A stretch of 64,000 nucleotides of DNA from NCBI RefSeq assembly GCF_029637485.1, contig NZ_CP069128.1:124001-188000 (forward strand). Direction: 5' to 3'. Shown in pieces: positions 32,576 through 42,030 of this stretch (position 1 is the first letter of the stretch; the number at the start of each line of letters is the position of its first letter). The notes under the pieces were generated by a model that was not told the DNA's origin, did no database searches, and saw only the letters and a program-made list of their open reading frames with translations. The translations under genes were made by a program, and so were the position numbers. This DNA comes from Sphingomonas sp. LHG3406-1 (GTDB lineage: Bacteria; Pseudomonadota; Alphaproteobacteria; Sphingomonadales; Sphingomonadaceae).

Positions 32576-34453
32576 TTGTCTGATATTGCCGCCATCTGGG
32601 TCGCAGCGGCGACGCGGCGGCCGGGCCACTGCGTCACCGCTCTTGCTGGGGCGGGAGCCAGGCCGGTGGACATCGCAGCATCTGCTCCCTGGGAAGGAGC
32701 CGAACTAGCCGGCGGTGGCGGCGATTGCGGCATCGCGAGCCTCGGCGATCTTTCCGCGGCGGTGAAAGGCGCCATCACCAATGGCGCAGAGCTTGGATGG
32801 CCTGGCCAGGCTCCTGTCCGCGGGGCGGACGCGGCCAGGCTTTTGCTGCACCTCGTGCAGCGCAGCGGTCTTGAAGCGCTGCACGGAATTTGCGGTTCGG
32901 TTTCAGCGCTAATCTTCGACCGGCGATCGCGCTCCTTGCACGCATGGCGCAGCAACGGATGCGAGCACAGCCTGTTCGTCGCGGCGCCTCCGGGGCTGAC
33001 GGTCGCCGCCAGCAGGCCGGAATGCATCTTCGCGAACGCATTGGTACCTAAGGAACTCGATTTCGAGGCTGCCGCTGCCTGGGCAGCCCAGGTGCCGACG
33101 ATCGGCTCGCGCAGCATGTACCAGAGCGTTCGTCGCGTCCGTCCGGGTCAGGTCCTGGCCGTTGCGCCCGGGGTCCAGCCGAAAGAGGTCGCGCGCTGGC
33201 GGCCCCGGCGCATCCCGCAGTCATTCCGGTCCCTCCGGGAAGCGGGTGAAGAACTCCATGCGACTATCGGTCGCGCGGTCGCGGACACCATTGGCGAGCG
33301 TGACCAAGTTGGCCTCCTTCTCAGTGGCGGACGAGACTCGAGTGCGGTGCTTGCGATGGCATCGGCGCATCTTGCCGAACGGGGACGGGCGCTGCACGCC
33401 TTCACCGGCGCGCCGGCCCTTGGCGTGTCGGCACGGGCGATGCCGGGCTGTGTTGCCGACGAGGGCGAGGCGGCGGCCGAGACGGTCGCACGTTTCCCCG
33501 ATGTCGTGCACCACATCTGCCGGCCGGAGCCCGGAAGCTTCCTGGAAATCCTGCCTAAGATTCATCGCACATCGCTGCAACCGGTCGGCAATCTCGGCAA
33601 CTGGCCCTGGTACTGGGCCTGCCTCGAGCAGGCGCGCGGTTCCGGTGTCGAGGTGATGCTGTCGGGAGGCATGGGAAATCTGACGATCAGCACCGGATCA
33701 CGCGAATTCCTCACTGATATCGCCGCCGAACAAGGAATTGCGGCGGCACTACGCTGGTTGCCGAGCTCGGCCGGCAGGCAGGGGACCGCCTGGCTGAACG
33801 CCGCGCATGTGCTGCTCCGTCCCCATCTTCCGCGGCGAGCGGTGGAGGCGATCCTCCGTGCCAGTGGCCGCGACCGTCATGTCAGCATGGAAGCCCCCGT
33901 CATCCATCCGGACCTCCGCGCCCAAGCGGAGCGCGACTATGCGGACGGCTGGCCGGACCAGTCGTCGCTGACGGCATTCGGATGGCGCCAAGCCATGCTG
34001 GCGGAGATGGACAGCGCCGCCAACCTGTCGGCCGCCCTGGTCGGGTTCGACGAGCGCGATCCGACCCGCGATCCGCGCGTCATCCAGCTCATCCTTTCCA
34101 TGCCGCCGGAATATCTGCTGCCCCGGCCGGACGATCCAAAGCCGCTGTTCACCGAAGCCTTTGGTCGCTCATTGCCGCGTCGCGTGGCGCGCTCGACCAT
34201 CAGGGGATATCAGGGTGCGGACTGGGATGCCCAATTCCCCGTTGCCGATGTGGAGTCCCGCTTCCGGACCCTGTTCGACCATCCGCTCAACCAGCAGCTT
34301 TTCGACCGGAACTTCATTCTTCGTGCCGTTCCGCAGAGACCGACCGACGTTGATGCCTTGAGGACAGGATCGGTCATCGACCTTCATCGCAACCAGTTGC
34401 TTGGCGCCCTCGCGGTCGCCGATTGGGTCGCCGTGAACTTCCCCGACGGCTAG
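32576..34453 (+). CDS. Asparagine synthetase B-like protein, lasso-cyclase-like
   Basis: The protein has 625 residues. An N-terminal class-II glutaminase-like region (about 1-190) lacks the catalytic Cys at position 2 (it starts MSDIAAIW), so it should not use glutamine. The ATP-pyrophosphatase domain follows with the PP-loop LLLSGGRDSS (Ser250) that adenylates a carboxylate. This combination is seen in lasso cyclases (McjC/LarC type), which activate the ring Asp or Glu. The TTG at 32576 is chosen because it restores a family-like N-terminus and has GGGGG before it; a GTG at 32666 is an alternative. No B1/B2 leader-binding or protease gene and no ABC exporter is nearby. parC follows after 20 bases. 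Confidence 0.75.
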   Translation: MSDIAAIWVAAATRRPGHCVTALAGAGARPVDIAASAPWEGAELAGGGGDCGIASLGDLSAAVKGAITNGAELGWPGQAPVRGADAARLLLHLVQRSGLEALHGICGSVSALIFDRRSRSLHAWRSNGCEHSLFVAAPPGLTVAASRPECIFANALVPKELDFEAAAAWAAQVPTIGSRSMYQSVRRVRPGQVLAVAPGVQPKEVARWRPRRIPQSFRSLREAGEELHATIGRAVADTIGERDQVGLLLSGGRDSSAVLAMASAHLAERGRALHAFTGAPALGVSARAMPGCVADEGEAAAETVARFPDVVHHICRPEPGSFLEILPKIHRTSLQPVGNLGNWPWYWACLEQARGSGVEVMLSGGMGNLTISTGSREFLTDIAAEQGIAAALRWLPSSAGRQGTAWLNAAHVLLRPHLPRRAVEAILRASGRDRHVSMEAPVIHPDLRAQAERDYADGWPDQSSLTAFGWRQAMLAEMDSAANLSAALVGFDERDPTRDPRVIQLILSMPPEYLLPRPDDPKPLFTEAFGRSLPRRVARSTIRGYQGADWDAQFPVADVESRFRTLFDHPLNQQLFDRNFILRAVPQRPTDVDALRTGSVIDLHRNQLLGALAVADWVAVNFPDG

Positions 34454-34473
34454 TTGCCCGCTAATCCTTGTGC

Positions 34474-36708
34474 ATGCAGCCTTCCGAAACCGAGATCGAG
34501 GTCCCGTTCGACGCCGCTCTGTCCGAGCGCTACCTCGTCTATGCCCTGTCGACGATCACCGCCCGTTCGCTTCCGGACGTGCGCGACGGGCTGAAACCGG
34601 TGCACCGTCGCCTGCTGTGGGCGATGCGGCTGTTGCGGCTCGATCCGACCGGCGCCTACAAGAAGTCGGCTCGCGTCGTCGGCGACGTCATCGGCAAATA
34701 CCACCCGCATGGCGACCAGTCGGTCTACGACGCAATGGTCCGCCTCGCGCAGAGCTTCGCCCTTCGCTATCCGCTCGTCGATGGACAGGGCAATTTCGGC
34801 AACATCGACGGCGATAATGCCGCCGCCTACCGCTACACCGAAGCCCGGCTGACGGCGATCGCAACCCAGCTAATGGCCGGGCTCGACGAGGGCACGGTCG
34901 ACTTCAAGCCGACCTACAACGGTGAGGAAGAAGAGCCCGAGGTCTTTCCCGGCCTGTTCCCCAACCTGCTCGCCAATGGCGCGAGCGGCATTGCGGTCGG
35001 AATGGCGACCAGCATTCCGCCGCACAATGTCGGCGAGCTGATTGATGCAGCGATGCACCTGATCGACAATCCGGGTGCAGAAACGCGCGACCTGATGGAC
35101 TTCGTCGCCGGTCCGGATTTCCCGACCGGCGGCCTCGTCGTCGATGCGCGCGAAACCATCCTCGCGGCCTATGAAAGCGGCCGCGGCAGCTTCCGCCTCC
35201 GAGCGCGGGCGACGCAGGAGAAGGAAAAGGGCGGCGGCTGGGATCTGGTTGTTACCGAGATTCCTTACGGCGTGCAGAAGGCCAAGCTGATCGAGCAGAT
35301 CGCCGAGCTGATCGGCAACAAGAAGCTGCCGATCCTCGCCGACGTTCGCGACGAGAGCGCCGAGGATTTGCGTATCGTGCTCGAGCCGCGCAGCCGGACG
35401 GTCGATCCGGCGCTGCTGCTGGAGAGCCTATACCGGCTGACCGATCTGGAAATCCGCTTCCCTCTGAACCTCAATGTGCTCGACCAGCATCGCACGCCTG
35501 GGGTGATGGGGCTGAAGAGCTGCCTGACGGCCTGGCTGTCGTTCCAGATCGAAGTGCTGCTCAACCGCTCGCGCACGCGGATTGCCAAGATCGAGGACCG
35601 GCTGGAGCTGCTCGACGGCTTCCTCATCGCCTATCTGAACCTCGACCGCGTCATCGAGATCATCCGCACCGAGGACGAGCCCAAGGCCGTGATGATGGCC
35701 GAGTTCGGCCTTACCGACCGGCAGGCGGAGGCGATCCTCAACATGCGCCTGCGCTCCTTGCGCAAGCTGGAGGAGATGGAGATCGCCAAGGAGCGCAGCT
35801 CGCTGGCGAAGGAGCGTGAGGAGCTGCTGGCGCTGGTCGAAAGCCCGCGCAAGCAGCGCAATCGGCTCAAGAAGGACCTCGAGGGCGTCAAGGCGAAGTT
35901 CGCCGATGCGCGGCGAACCACCATCGAGGAGAAGCCGCTGGCCGCGCGGGCGGAGATCGACTGGTCGGCGATGATCGAGAAGGAGCCGATCACGGTCATC
36001 CTTTCCGCTCGCGGCTGGATACGGGCGATGAAGGGACATCTCGCAGCCGAGGAGTTCGCCACCCTCAAGTTCCGCGAGGGCGATGAGCTGTGGGGACGGC
36101 CGATCCATGCGCAGACGACCGACAGGATCCTCATCGCCGGCGAAAATGGCCGAGTCTACACGCTCACCGGTGACAAGCTGCCGGGCGGCCGCGGCTTCGG
36201 CGAGCCGGTACGGCTGTCGCTCGACCTGCCCGCAGAGGTGGAAATCGCTGCCATGCTGGTGGTGAAGCCCGCCTCCCGTCTGCTTGCGGCCAGCAGCGAT
36301 GGGCGCGGCTTCGTGACCAGCGGCGAAGCGGTGCTGGCCGAGACCCGCAAGGGCAAGCAGCTGATGAACCTTCGTCCCGACGCCAAGTTGCAGGTGCTTC
36401 GGCTGATTCCGGAAGGCGCGGACGCGGTGGCGGTCATCGGTGACAATCGCAAGCTCCTGGTCTTTAACCTGGCCGAACTGCCCGAAATGGGTCGCGGCTC
36501 CGGTATCCAGTTGCAGCGCTACCGCGACGGCGGGCTCGCCGACGTGACGGTGCTCACCATGACCGACGGGCTCAGCTGGAGCATGGGCGGCGACAGCGGG
36601 CGTACGCGCAGCGAATCCGACCTCACGCCCTGGCGGGCGATCCGCGGCGCGAGCGGTCGGATGGCGCCGCTTGGCTTTCCCCGCAGCAACAAGTTCCAGG
36701 GCGAGTAG
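34474..36708 (+). CDS. parC: DNA topoisomerase IV subunit A
   Basis: The 744-residue subunit breaks and rejoins both DNA strands when decatenating daughter chromosomes, with ParE. The winged-helix/tower region starts [17 protein letters not shown], the quinolone-determining segment is [16 protein letters not shown], and the catalytic Tyr is Tyr121 in [11 protein letters not shown] coiled coil and a C-terminal DNA-wrapping beta-pinwheel follow. The absence of the GyrA box (QRRGGKG) fits ParC. The ATG at 34474 is preferred to an upstream TTG. Confidence 0.95.
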   Translation: MQPSETEIEVPFDAALSERYLVYALSTITARSLPDVRDGLKPVHRRLLWAMRLLRLDPTGAYKKSARVVGDVIGKYHPHGDQSVYDAMVRLAQSFALRYPLVDGQGNFGNIDGDNAAAYRYTEARLTAIATQLMAGLDEGTVDFKPTYNGEEEEPEVFPGLFPNLLANGASGIAVGMATSIPPHNVGELIDAAMHLIDNPGAETRDLMDFVAGPDFPTGGLVVDARETILAAYESGRGSFRLRARATQEKEKGGGWDLVVTEIPYGVQKAKLIEQIAELIGNKKLPILADVRDESAEDLRIVLEPRSRTVDPALLLESLYRLTDLEIRFPLNLNVLDQHRTPGVMGLKSCLTAWLSFQIEVLLNRSRTRIAKIEDRLELLDGFLIAYLNLDRVIEIIRTEDEPKAVMMAEFGLTDRQAEAILNMRLRSLRKLEEMEIAKERSSLAKEREELLALVESPRKQRNRLKKDLEGVKAKFADARRTTIEEKPLAARAEIDWSAMIEKEPITVILSARGWIRAMKGHLAAEEFATLKFREGDELWGRPIHAQTTDRILIAGENGRVYTLTGDKLPGGRGFGEPVRLSLDLPAEVEIAAMLVVKPASRLLAASSDGRGFVTSGEAVLAETRKGKQLMNLRPDAKLQVLRLIPEGADAVAVIGDNRKLLVFNLAELPEMGRGSGIQLQRYRDGGLADVTVLTMTDGLSWSMGGDSGRTRSESDLTPWRAIRGASGRMAPLGFPRSNKFQGE

Positions 36709-36714
36709 GGCCGC

Positions 36715-37395
36715 TTGGCAGGGGACATACTGACTGCCCTCTGCCGGCGCCGCTCCTGCCGCGCCTTCCTGCCCGACCCCGTGTCACGGCAGGTGATCGA
36801 AGCGATACTGGATGCGGCCCGCTGGGCGCCGTCCGGAGGCAATCTGCAGCCCTGGCGCGTGATCGCGGTCACGGGCAGCGAGCGTGACGAGGTCGTCCGA
36901 ATCGCCGGCGAGGCGCTCTTCTCCGGGGCAAGCGAAGAAGGCGAGCACTTCATCTACCCGCCCGATCTGTGGGAGCCCTATCGAACCCGCCGTTTCGCCA
37001 ATGCCGAGGCGCTCTATGCTGCGCTTGGCGTTTCGCGGGAGGACAAGGCGGCGCGCTATCGCTGGGTGGCCGAGAACTTCCGCTTCTTCGGCGCGCCGAT
37101 CGGGCTCTTCTTCATCATCGACCGCCGCATGGGGCACGGCCAATGGGCACAGCTCGGCATGTTCATGCAGTCGGTTGCGCTCGCAGCCGAAGCGGAGGGC
37201 CTGGGAACCTGCTTGCAGGAGGCGTGGGCGCGCGTTCGCGAGACTTTGCACGGTCAGCTCGGCCTTGAAGAGCACGAGCTCCTCTATTGCGGCATGGCGC
37301 TGGGCTGGCCGGATCCAGGCCATGCCAGCGCGTCGATGGTGCGCGAGCGGGCGGCGCTGGAAGAGATTGCGGAGTTTCGCGGCTTCGGCGACTAG
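36715..37395 (+). CDS. Nitroreductase family protein
   Basis: The 226-residue FMN oxidoreductase has RRRSCRAFLPDPV for FMN-phosphate binding, WAPSGGNLQPWRVIAV, and EAEGLGTCLQEAW near the second FMN contact. These motifs match the larger NfnB/PnbA-type nitroreductases rather than the YdjA form seen at 23778. The start appears to be TTG at 36715, six bases after the parC stop, so expression may depend on parC translation. The substrate is unknown. Confidence 0.85.
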   Translation: MAGDILTALCRRRSCRAFLPDPVSRQVIEAILDAARWAPSGGNLQPWRVIAVTGSERDEVVRIAGEALFSGASEEGEHFIYPPDLWEPYRTRRFANAEALYAALGVSREDKAARYRWVAENFRFFGAPIGLFFIIDRRMGHGQWAQLGMFMQSVALAAEAEGLGTCLQEAWARVRETLHGQLGLEEHELLYCGMALGWPDPGHASASMVRERAALEEIAEFRGFGD

Positions 37396-37402
37396 GCGCG
37401 GC

Positions 37403-38185
37403 ATGGACATGCCCACACTCGCACAGGTCATTGCCTCACTGGAAGGCGAACCTTTCGGGCTCGACGCCCCGCCAAGCTGGAGCCAGGGGAGAACCCTCTA
37501 CGGTGGCATGACTGCTGCCCTGGCCTGGGCGGCCGCCGATCGGATCCTGCCTGACCTGCCGCCGCTTCGGTCGGTGCAGGCGGCGTTCGTCGGTCCGGCG
37601 TCTGGTCGCCTCACCCTCAAACCCGAGGTGCTGCGGAGGGGCAAGTCGGCGACCACGGTGGGCGTGGACGTCCGCGGCGATGCGGGCCTTGCCGCGCGTC
37701 TGACCTTCTTCTGCGGCAGCCCTCGCGAGAGCAAGGTGGCGCACGAGCGGATTGCCCCGCCGCAAGCACCGGCGCCGGGCGATCTGCCGAAAGTGCTCGG
37801 GTCAGGGCAGGGGCCGACTTTCGCCGCCAATTACGACATCCGGCACGTCTCCGGCGGGCTGCCATTCGCCGGCGGGGAGCCGGAATTCGTCATGTGGGCA
37901 CGGCTCGCGGCGCATGAGGGAGCGGATGCGCTCGTATCGCTCATCGCTCTCGCCGACGTCCTGCCGCCGGCGTCCATGCCGGTCTTCCCCGAATTCGGAC
38001 TCATCAGCACCCTTAGCTGGAGCTTCGACCTTGACGCCCTGCCGAGCAATGCAGGCGCCTGGTACCTGTGCCGGGCCGCCGCCGAGAGCACCGCCGACGG
38101 CTATTCCCGCCAGTCGATGGACGTGTGGGACGAGCGCGGTCGCCGCCTGCTTGCCGGCAGGCAGACCGTCGCCATCTTCGTGTAA
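37403..38185 (+). CDS. Acyl-CoA thioesterase, double-hotdog type
   Basis: The 260-residue protein has two hotdog domains in tandem (N-terminal with GRTLYGGMTAALAWAAAD, C-terminal with the strand FGLISTLSWSFDLDALP and a terminal ESTADGYSRQSMDVWDERG motif). This is the TesB-like arrangement for hydrolysing acyl-CoA. The chain-length preference is unknown. It is eight bases after the nitroreductase stop and probably in the same transcript. Confidence 0.87.
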   Translation: MDMPTLAQVIASLEGEPFGLDAPPSWSQGRTLYGGMTAALAWAAADRILPDLPPLRSVQAAFVGPASGRLTLKPEVLRRGKSATTVGVDVRGDAGLAARLTFFCGSPRESKVAHERIAPPQAPAPGDLPKVLGSGQGPTFAANYDIRHVSGGLPFAGGEPEFVMWARLAAHEGADALVSLIALADVLPPASMPVFPEFGLISTLSWSFDLDALPSNAGAWYLCRAAAESTADGYSRQSMDVWDERGRRLLAGRQTVAIFV

Positions 38186-38266
38186 CGGCAGTTTCGTTGC
38201 TTCGCGGGCAGGGGGCTTCTATGGCGATGCCGATCCTGTTCTCCTCTTTTTAAAGGCACCCAGCCC

Positions 38267-39049
38267 ATGGCTCGCCGCCGCCAGATCTACGAAGGCAAGG
38301 CCAAGATTCTCTACGAGGGTCCGGAGCCAGGCACCCTGATCCAGTACTTCAAGGACGACGCGACGGCCTTCAACGCGCAGAAGCGCGGCACGATCAGTGG
38401 CAAGGGCGTCATCAACAACCGCATCTCCGAGCATATCTTCACCTCGCTCGCGACGATCGGCGTCCCGACTCACTTCATCCGCCGCGTCAACATGCGCGAG
38501 CAGCTGATCCGGCAGTGCGAAATCGTGCCGATCGAGGTGGTGGTGCGGAACGTCGCCGCCGGGTCGCTCTCGAAGCGCCTCGGAATCGAGGAAGGGACTC
38601 AGCTTCCCCGCACCATCATCGAATATTACCTCAAGGACGATGCGCTCGGCGATCCGATGGTCGCCGACGAGCACATCGCTTGCTTCGGGTGGGCCACGCA
38701 GGACGAGATGAACGACATCGCCGACATGGCGATCCGCGTGAACGACTTCATGGCCGGCCTGTTCGCGGCCATCGGGATACGCCTGGTCGACTTCAAGCTC
38801 GAGTTCGGCCGGGTCTGGGAGAATGATTACAGCCGCATCATCCTCGCCGACGAGATCAGCCCCGACGGCTGCCGTCTGTGGGATATGCGGTCGGGCGAGA
38901 AGCTCGACAAGGACCGCTTCCGTCAGAACCTCGGCGGCGAGGCCGAAGCCTATCAGGAGGTCGCGCGCCGCCTCGGTCTGCTCGAAGGCCAGGAGGGCGA
39001 GAATGCCGTCCTTGATTTCGACAGTCATCGCAAGAAACGCGGGCGCTGA
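38267..39049 (+). CDS. purC: SAICAR synthase (phosphoribosylaminoimidazole-succinocarboxamide synthase)
   Basis: The 260-residue purine-biosynthesis enzyme joins CAIR and aspartate using ATP. Typical motifs are [11 protein letters not shown] at the start, the [17 protein letters not shown] region, and [10 protein letters not shown] with [14 protein letters not shown] near the metal/ATP site. The length matches bacterial PurC. Confidence 0.96.
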   Translation: MARRRQIYEGKAKILYEGPEPGTLIQYFKDDATAFNAQKRGTISGKGVINNRISEHIFTSLATIGVPTHFIRRVNMREQLIRQCEIVPIEVVVRNVAAGSLSKRLGIEEGTQLPRTIIEYYLKDDALGDPMVADEHIACFGWATQDEMNDIADMAIRVNDFMAGLFAAIGIRLVDFKLEFGRVWENDYSRIILADEISPDGCRLWDMRSGEKLDKDRFRQNLGGEAEAYQEVARRLGLLEGQEGENAVLDFDSHRKKRGR

Positions 39050-39074
39050 ACGGAAGTTGAGTGCGGCCTTGTAA

Positions 39075-39258
39075 TTGCCACATGCCTGAACGCGCATTCA
39101 TATTAGAACAGCGCTAGATGAACGAACTGACAGGGTTGATGCTCTTCTAGGCTCAACTCACTCCGTTTGTCGAAGAATGGAGGCGTTTGTTCGCCTGCTC
39201 CCTTGGCATCGTCGAGTGGCACAACCAAGTGCCGCTGCGAACAGCAACGTGACGTTGC
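39075..39258 (+). promoter_or_regulatory. Candidate promoter and structured leader of the outer-membrane protein gene
   Basis: TTGCCA at 39075 and CATATT at 39099 (18-base spacer) resemble a housekeeping promoter. The leader then contains two perfect hairpins: GGCAC-N6-GTGCC around 39216-39231 and GCAACG-TGA-CGTTGC at 39244-39258, the latter 27 bases before the GTG start. These may affect mRNA stability or translation of a probably abundant protein. Confidence 0.35.
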
Positions 39259-39285
39259 CGTTCCAACGAAACCAGGAGAATATCA

Positions 39286-39849
39286 GTGAACAAGCTTCTC
39301 GCGCTGACCGCCGTCGCCACGGCCGCTTTGGCTGCCACCCCGGCGCTCGCGCAGGCACCGCAGGGCCCGCGTGTCGAGGGTCTCGTCGGGTATGACGCCG
39401 TTCGCGTCGACCTGTCGGACGTCGGCATCGACGACAAGTTCAAGGACGAGGGCGTCCTCTACGGTGTCGGCGTCGGCTACGACTTTGCGCTCGGCAATGG
39501 CGTTTCGCTCGGCGCCGATCTCGAGGCCAGCGACTCGACCGCCAAGGAAAGCAACATCGGCGGCACGCTGAAGGCCAAGCGCGACCTTTACGCCGGTGGC
39601 CGCGTCAGCTTCCCGCTCGGCGCCGATGGCAGCAACGTCTACGTCAAGGGTGGCTACACCAATGCCCGCTTCTCGGCGAGTGACGGCACCATCTCGGCCA
39701 CCGACAATGTCGACGGCTATCGTCTCGGCGGCGGTGCCCAGTTCGCTGTCCGCGGCAAGGCCTATGTCGGCGGCGAGTATCGCTACAGCAACTACGAGGG
39801 CGGTCTCGAGCGTCACCAGCTCGCGGCGACCATCGGTACCCGCTTCTAA
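39286..39849 (+). CDS. Outer-membrane beta-barrel protein (Opa/OmpA-barrel-like)
   Basis: This 187-residue protein has a 22-residue signal peptide (ends ATPALAQ) and alternating strands consistent with an eight-stranded barrel, ending in a C-terminal Phe (ATIGTRF), the BAM recognition feature. Glycine-rich turns such as YGVGVGYDFALGNGVSLGAD are typical. It resembles the small porin-like/opacity family of alphaproteobacteria, where it is a structural surface protein. The GTG at 39286 has AGGAGA before it, and a strong terminator follows the stop. Confidence 0.88.
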   Translation: MNKLLALTAVATAALAATPALAQAPQGPRVEGLVGYDAVRVDLSDVGIDDKFKDEGVLYGVGVGYDFALGNGVSLGADLEASDSTAKESNIGGTLKAKRDLYAGGRVSFPLGADGSNVYVKGGYTNARFSASDGTISATDNVDGYRLGGGAQFAVRGKAYVGGEYRYSNYEGGLERHQLAATIGTRF

Positions 39850-39870
39850 GCGGACCGGCCTTCGGGTCCA

Positions 39871-39910
39871 GGGGAAGGGGCGTCCGGCTGGTCCGGGCGC
39901 CCCTTTTCCC
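39871..39910 (+). terminator. Rho-independent terminator
   Basis: GGGGAAGGGGCGTCCGG pairs with CCGGGCGCCCCTTTTCCC around a CTGGT loop and includes a T-run. It begins 21 bases after the stop of the outer-membrane protein gene. Confidence 0.85.
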
Positions 39911-39962
39911 TGTTCAGGCCTTCTGTGCTAATGTGGTCACTTCGAAGCTTGGGAGGGCGGCC

Positions 39963-40133
39963 ATGGAAGAAGAAAGCCGCATCTATTTCGCGCGGCGTGC
40001 AGCCGAGGAGCAGGAACGGGCCGAGAAGGCGCGCGACCCCGTCGCGGCGAGGGTCCACCGCCAACTCCAGCGCGTCTATGTCGAACGGGCAAGCGTCGGC
40101 GAGCGCTGGATCGACCGCGACATGGTCGGCTAG
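39963..40133 (+). CDS. Small charged protein, 56 residues, unknown function
   Basis: The protein (MEEESRIYFARRAAEEQERA...) is highly charged and helical, with no membrane segment. A good GGGAGGG binding site precedes the ATG at 39963. The pattern is familiar from short sphingomonad proteins but I know of no function. The stop overlaps the stop of the opposite-strand reductoisomerase-like gene by four bases. Confidence 0.65.
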   Translation: MEEESRIYFARRAAEEQERAEKARDPVAARVHRQLQRVYVERASVGERWIDRDMVG

Positions 40134-41098
40134 CCGCCAAGCAGCCGCAGGCGCGCCTGCTCGATGGCCGAGGCCCTTGCCCGCCGCCGTTCCTCATCAA
40201 GGGCCGGATAGCCCGCTGCGGCTTCTGTCCTCAGCGCATTGGCGAAGCGGTCGGTCCGAAGATCGGCGAGAATGGCGCGCATCCGGCTGCGCACACCCTC
40301 ATCGACCATCTGCCTCGATCCCTGCATCGCGCCGAGTTCGGCGGTGTTGCTGATGGCCTCGCGCATGCCGGCGATGCCCTTCTGCTCGACGAGGTCGGCG
40401 AGCAGCTTCAGCTCCGAGACGCACTCGAGATAGGCGAGGCCGGTGTCAATTCCCGCCTCGACCAACGTCTCGAAGCCCATTTCGAGAATGGCCGGGACCG
40501 AACCCCAAACGACCGCCGCCTCGTTGAACAGGTCGGACAGGGTCTCCTGTTCGAAGGTCGAGCGGAGGACTCCCGCGTCCGGCCTGCCGCATCCGAGCGC
40601 CCGCGCCAGCGCCAATGCCATCGGCCAGGCGTTGCCGGTCGAGTCCCGCCACACTGCCGCGAGGCCCACCATCCCCTTGCTCTCGGTATAGAGCCGGCGC
40701 AGCGCCGCTCCCGGACCCTTGGGTGCGACCATGATGACGTCGAGATCGTCGCGCGGGGCGATCAGGCCGTAGTGGATGCAGAGGCCATGCGCGAAGCCGA
40801 TTGCGGCGCCCGGGCGGATCGCTGCCTCGACTCCTCGGTAGATGCTCGGAAGTTGCTCGTCCGGGGCGAGGAAGAGGATGAGGTCCGCCCCGCTGACCGC
40901 CTCCTCTGGAGGCCGCACGACTAGGCCCTCGGCCTCTGCCAGAGCCATGCTGGCGCTTCCAGGCCGTAGTCCCACGCGAACCGCGATGCCGCTATCCCTG
41001 AGGTTGAGCGCCTGGGCACAACCCTGGTTGCCGAAGCCGATGACGGCGACAGCCCGACCCGTCAGAGGGCCGGGATCGAGATCGAGGTCGTGGAGCAT
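40130..41098 (-). CDS. Ketol-acid reductoisomerase-like protein (probable second IlvC)
   Basis: The 322-residue enzyme resembles class I ketol-acid reductoisomerase, which makes dihydroxy-acids for valine and isoleucine. The cofactor loop is AVIGFGNQGCAQALNLRDSG, the catalytic Lys is in VAPKGPG, and the Mg ligands and active-site acids are kept in SDLFNEAAV, LECVSELKL and SNTAELGAM. It is diverged: the usual ETDLFGEQ reads ETLSDLFNE and the N-terminus is short. No ilvB/ilvH/leu genes are nearby, and it overlaps miaA by 37 bases. It may be a paralogue with a shifted substrate. Confidence 0.8.
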   Translation of the reverse strand: MLHDLDLDPGPLTGRAVAVIGFGNQGCAQALNLRDSGIAVRVGLRPGSASMALAEAEGLVVRPPEEAVSGADLILFLAPDEQLPSIYRGVEAAIRPGAAIGFAHGLCIHYGLIAPRDDLDVIMVAPKGPGAALRRLYTESKGMVGLAAVWRDSTGNAWPMALALARALGCGRPDAGVLRSTFEQETLSDLFNEAAVVWGSVPAILEMGFETLVEAGIDTGLAYLECVSELKLLADLVEQKGIAGMREAISNTAELGAMQGSRQMVDEGVRSRMRAILADLRTDRFANALRTEAAAGYPALDEERRRARASAIEQARLRLLGG

Positions 41099-42030
41099 CC
41101 CGCTTCCTTGGCGGCGTCGAGGAGCGGCGGCAAGGCGGAGGCGAGATCCCCGCCCGCAAGGCTCACCGGCTGGAGATCACCGAGGCGCTGGTTGCGGAAC
41201 CAGGTGCGCTGGCGCTTGGCATATTGGCGGGTGGCGAGCTGCCCGGCCGCGATCGCCTGATCACGTGATGATTGCCCCTCGAGGAAGCCGGCAAGCTCCG
41301 GCACCCCGATCGCGCGCATGACGGGAAGGGCCGGGTCGAGCTTGCGGGCGATCAGCGCTGCGACCTCCCGCAATGCGCCGTCCTCGATCATGGCGAGGAA
41401 GCGCCGGTCGATCCGCTCGCCGGCGAGGGCGTCGTCGCCGAGCAGGAGCGCTCCGATCAGTGCGACGTCGTTCCTGATGCCGCCAGCGGGTGCGTCCTGC
41501 CACCGTCTCAGCGGAACGCCGGTCGACAGCACGACCTCGAGCGCACGGGCGACGCGCTGAGTGTCGTTCGGGTGGAGCCGGGCCGCGGCTTCAGGATCGA
41601 GCATGCCGAGCCGCCGATGATTGTCGCCGACACTCGCCGCGCGAACTTGCGCGCGGACATCGTTGCACACCGTCGGCACGTCGGCGATCCCGTCGAGCAG
41701 GGTCCGCAGATAGAGGCCCGTGCCGCCGACCAGGATCGGAAGCTGTCCTCGGCCGTGAACCTCGGCGATGACCGCCCTGGCGTCCGCTGCCCAGTCCGCC
41801 GCGCTGCAGGCGCTCGCCCCGTCGCGGTGCCCGAAGAGGCGATGCTCGATCCCCACCATCTCCGCGTCGCTCGGACGAGCGGTGAGGATGCGAAGATCGG
41901 CATAGACCTGCGCACTGTCGGCGTTGACGATCACGCCGTTCGTGCGTTGTGCCAGCGCAACGGCAAGCGCCGACTTGCCGCTCGCGGTCGGTCCTGCGAT
42001 GACGCACAGAGGAGGAGCGCCCTTGTTCAT
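41062..42030 (-). CDS. miaA: tRNA dimethylallyltransferase
   Basis: The 322-residue enzyme adds a dimethylallyl group to A37 of tRNAs reading UNN codons. It has the P-loop AGPTASGKSAL near the N-terminus, NADSAQVYADL, the LVGGTGLYLRTLLDG region, and the C-terminal RQYAKRQRTWFRNQ tRNA-binding helix. The ATG at 42030 begins MNKGAPPLCVIAGPTASGKS. Its first codons overlap the first codons of serB on the other strand. Confidence 0.95.
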   Translation of the reverse strand: MNKGAPPLCVIAGPTASGKSALAVALAQRTNGVIVNADSAQVYADLRILTARPSDAEMVGIEHRLFGHRDGASACSAADWAADARAVIAEVHGRGQLPILVGGTGLYLRTLLDGIADVPTVCNDVRAQVRAASVGDNHRRLGMLDPEAAARLHPNDTQRVARALEVVLSTGVPLRRWQDAPAGGIRNDVALIGALLLGDDALAGERIDRRFLAMIEDGALREVAALIARKLDPALPVMRAIGVPELAGFLEGQSSRDQAIAAGQLATRQYAKRQRTWFRNQRLGDLQPVSLAGGDLASALPPLLDAAKEAGCSTTSISIPAL

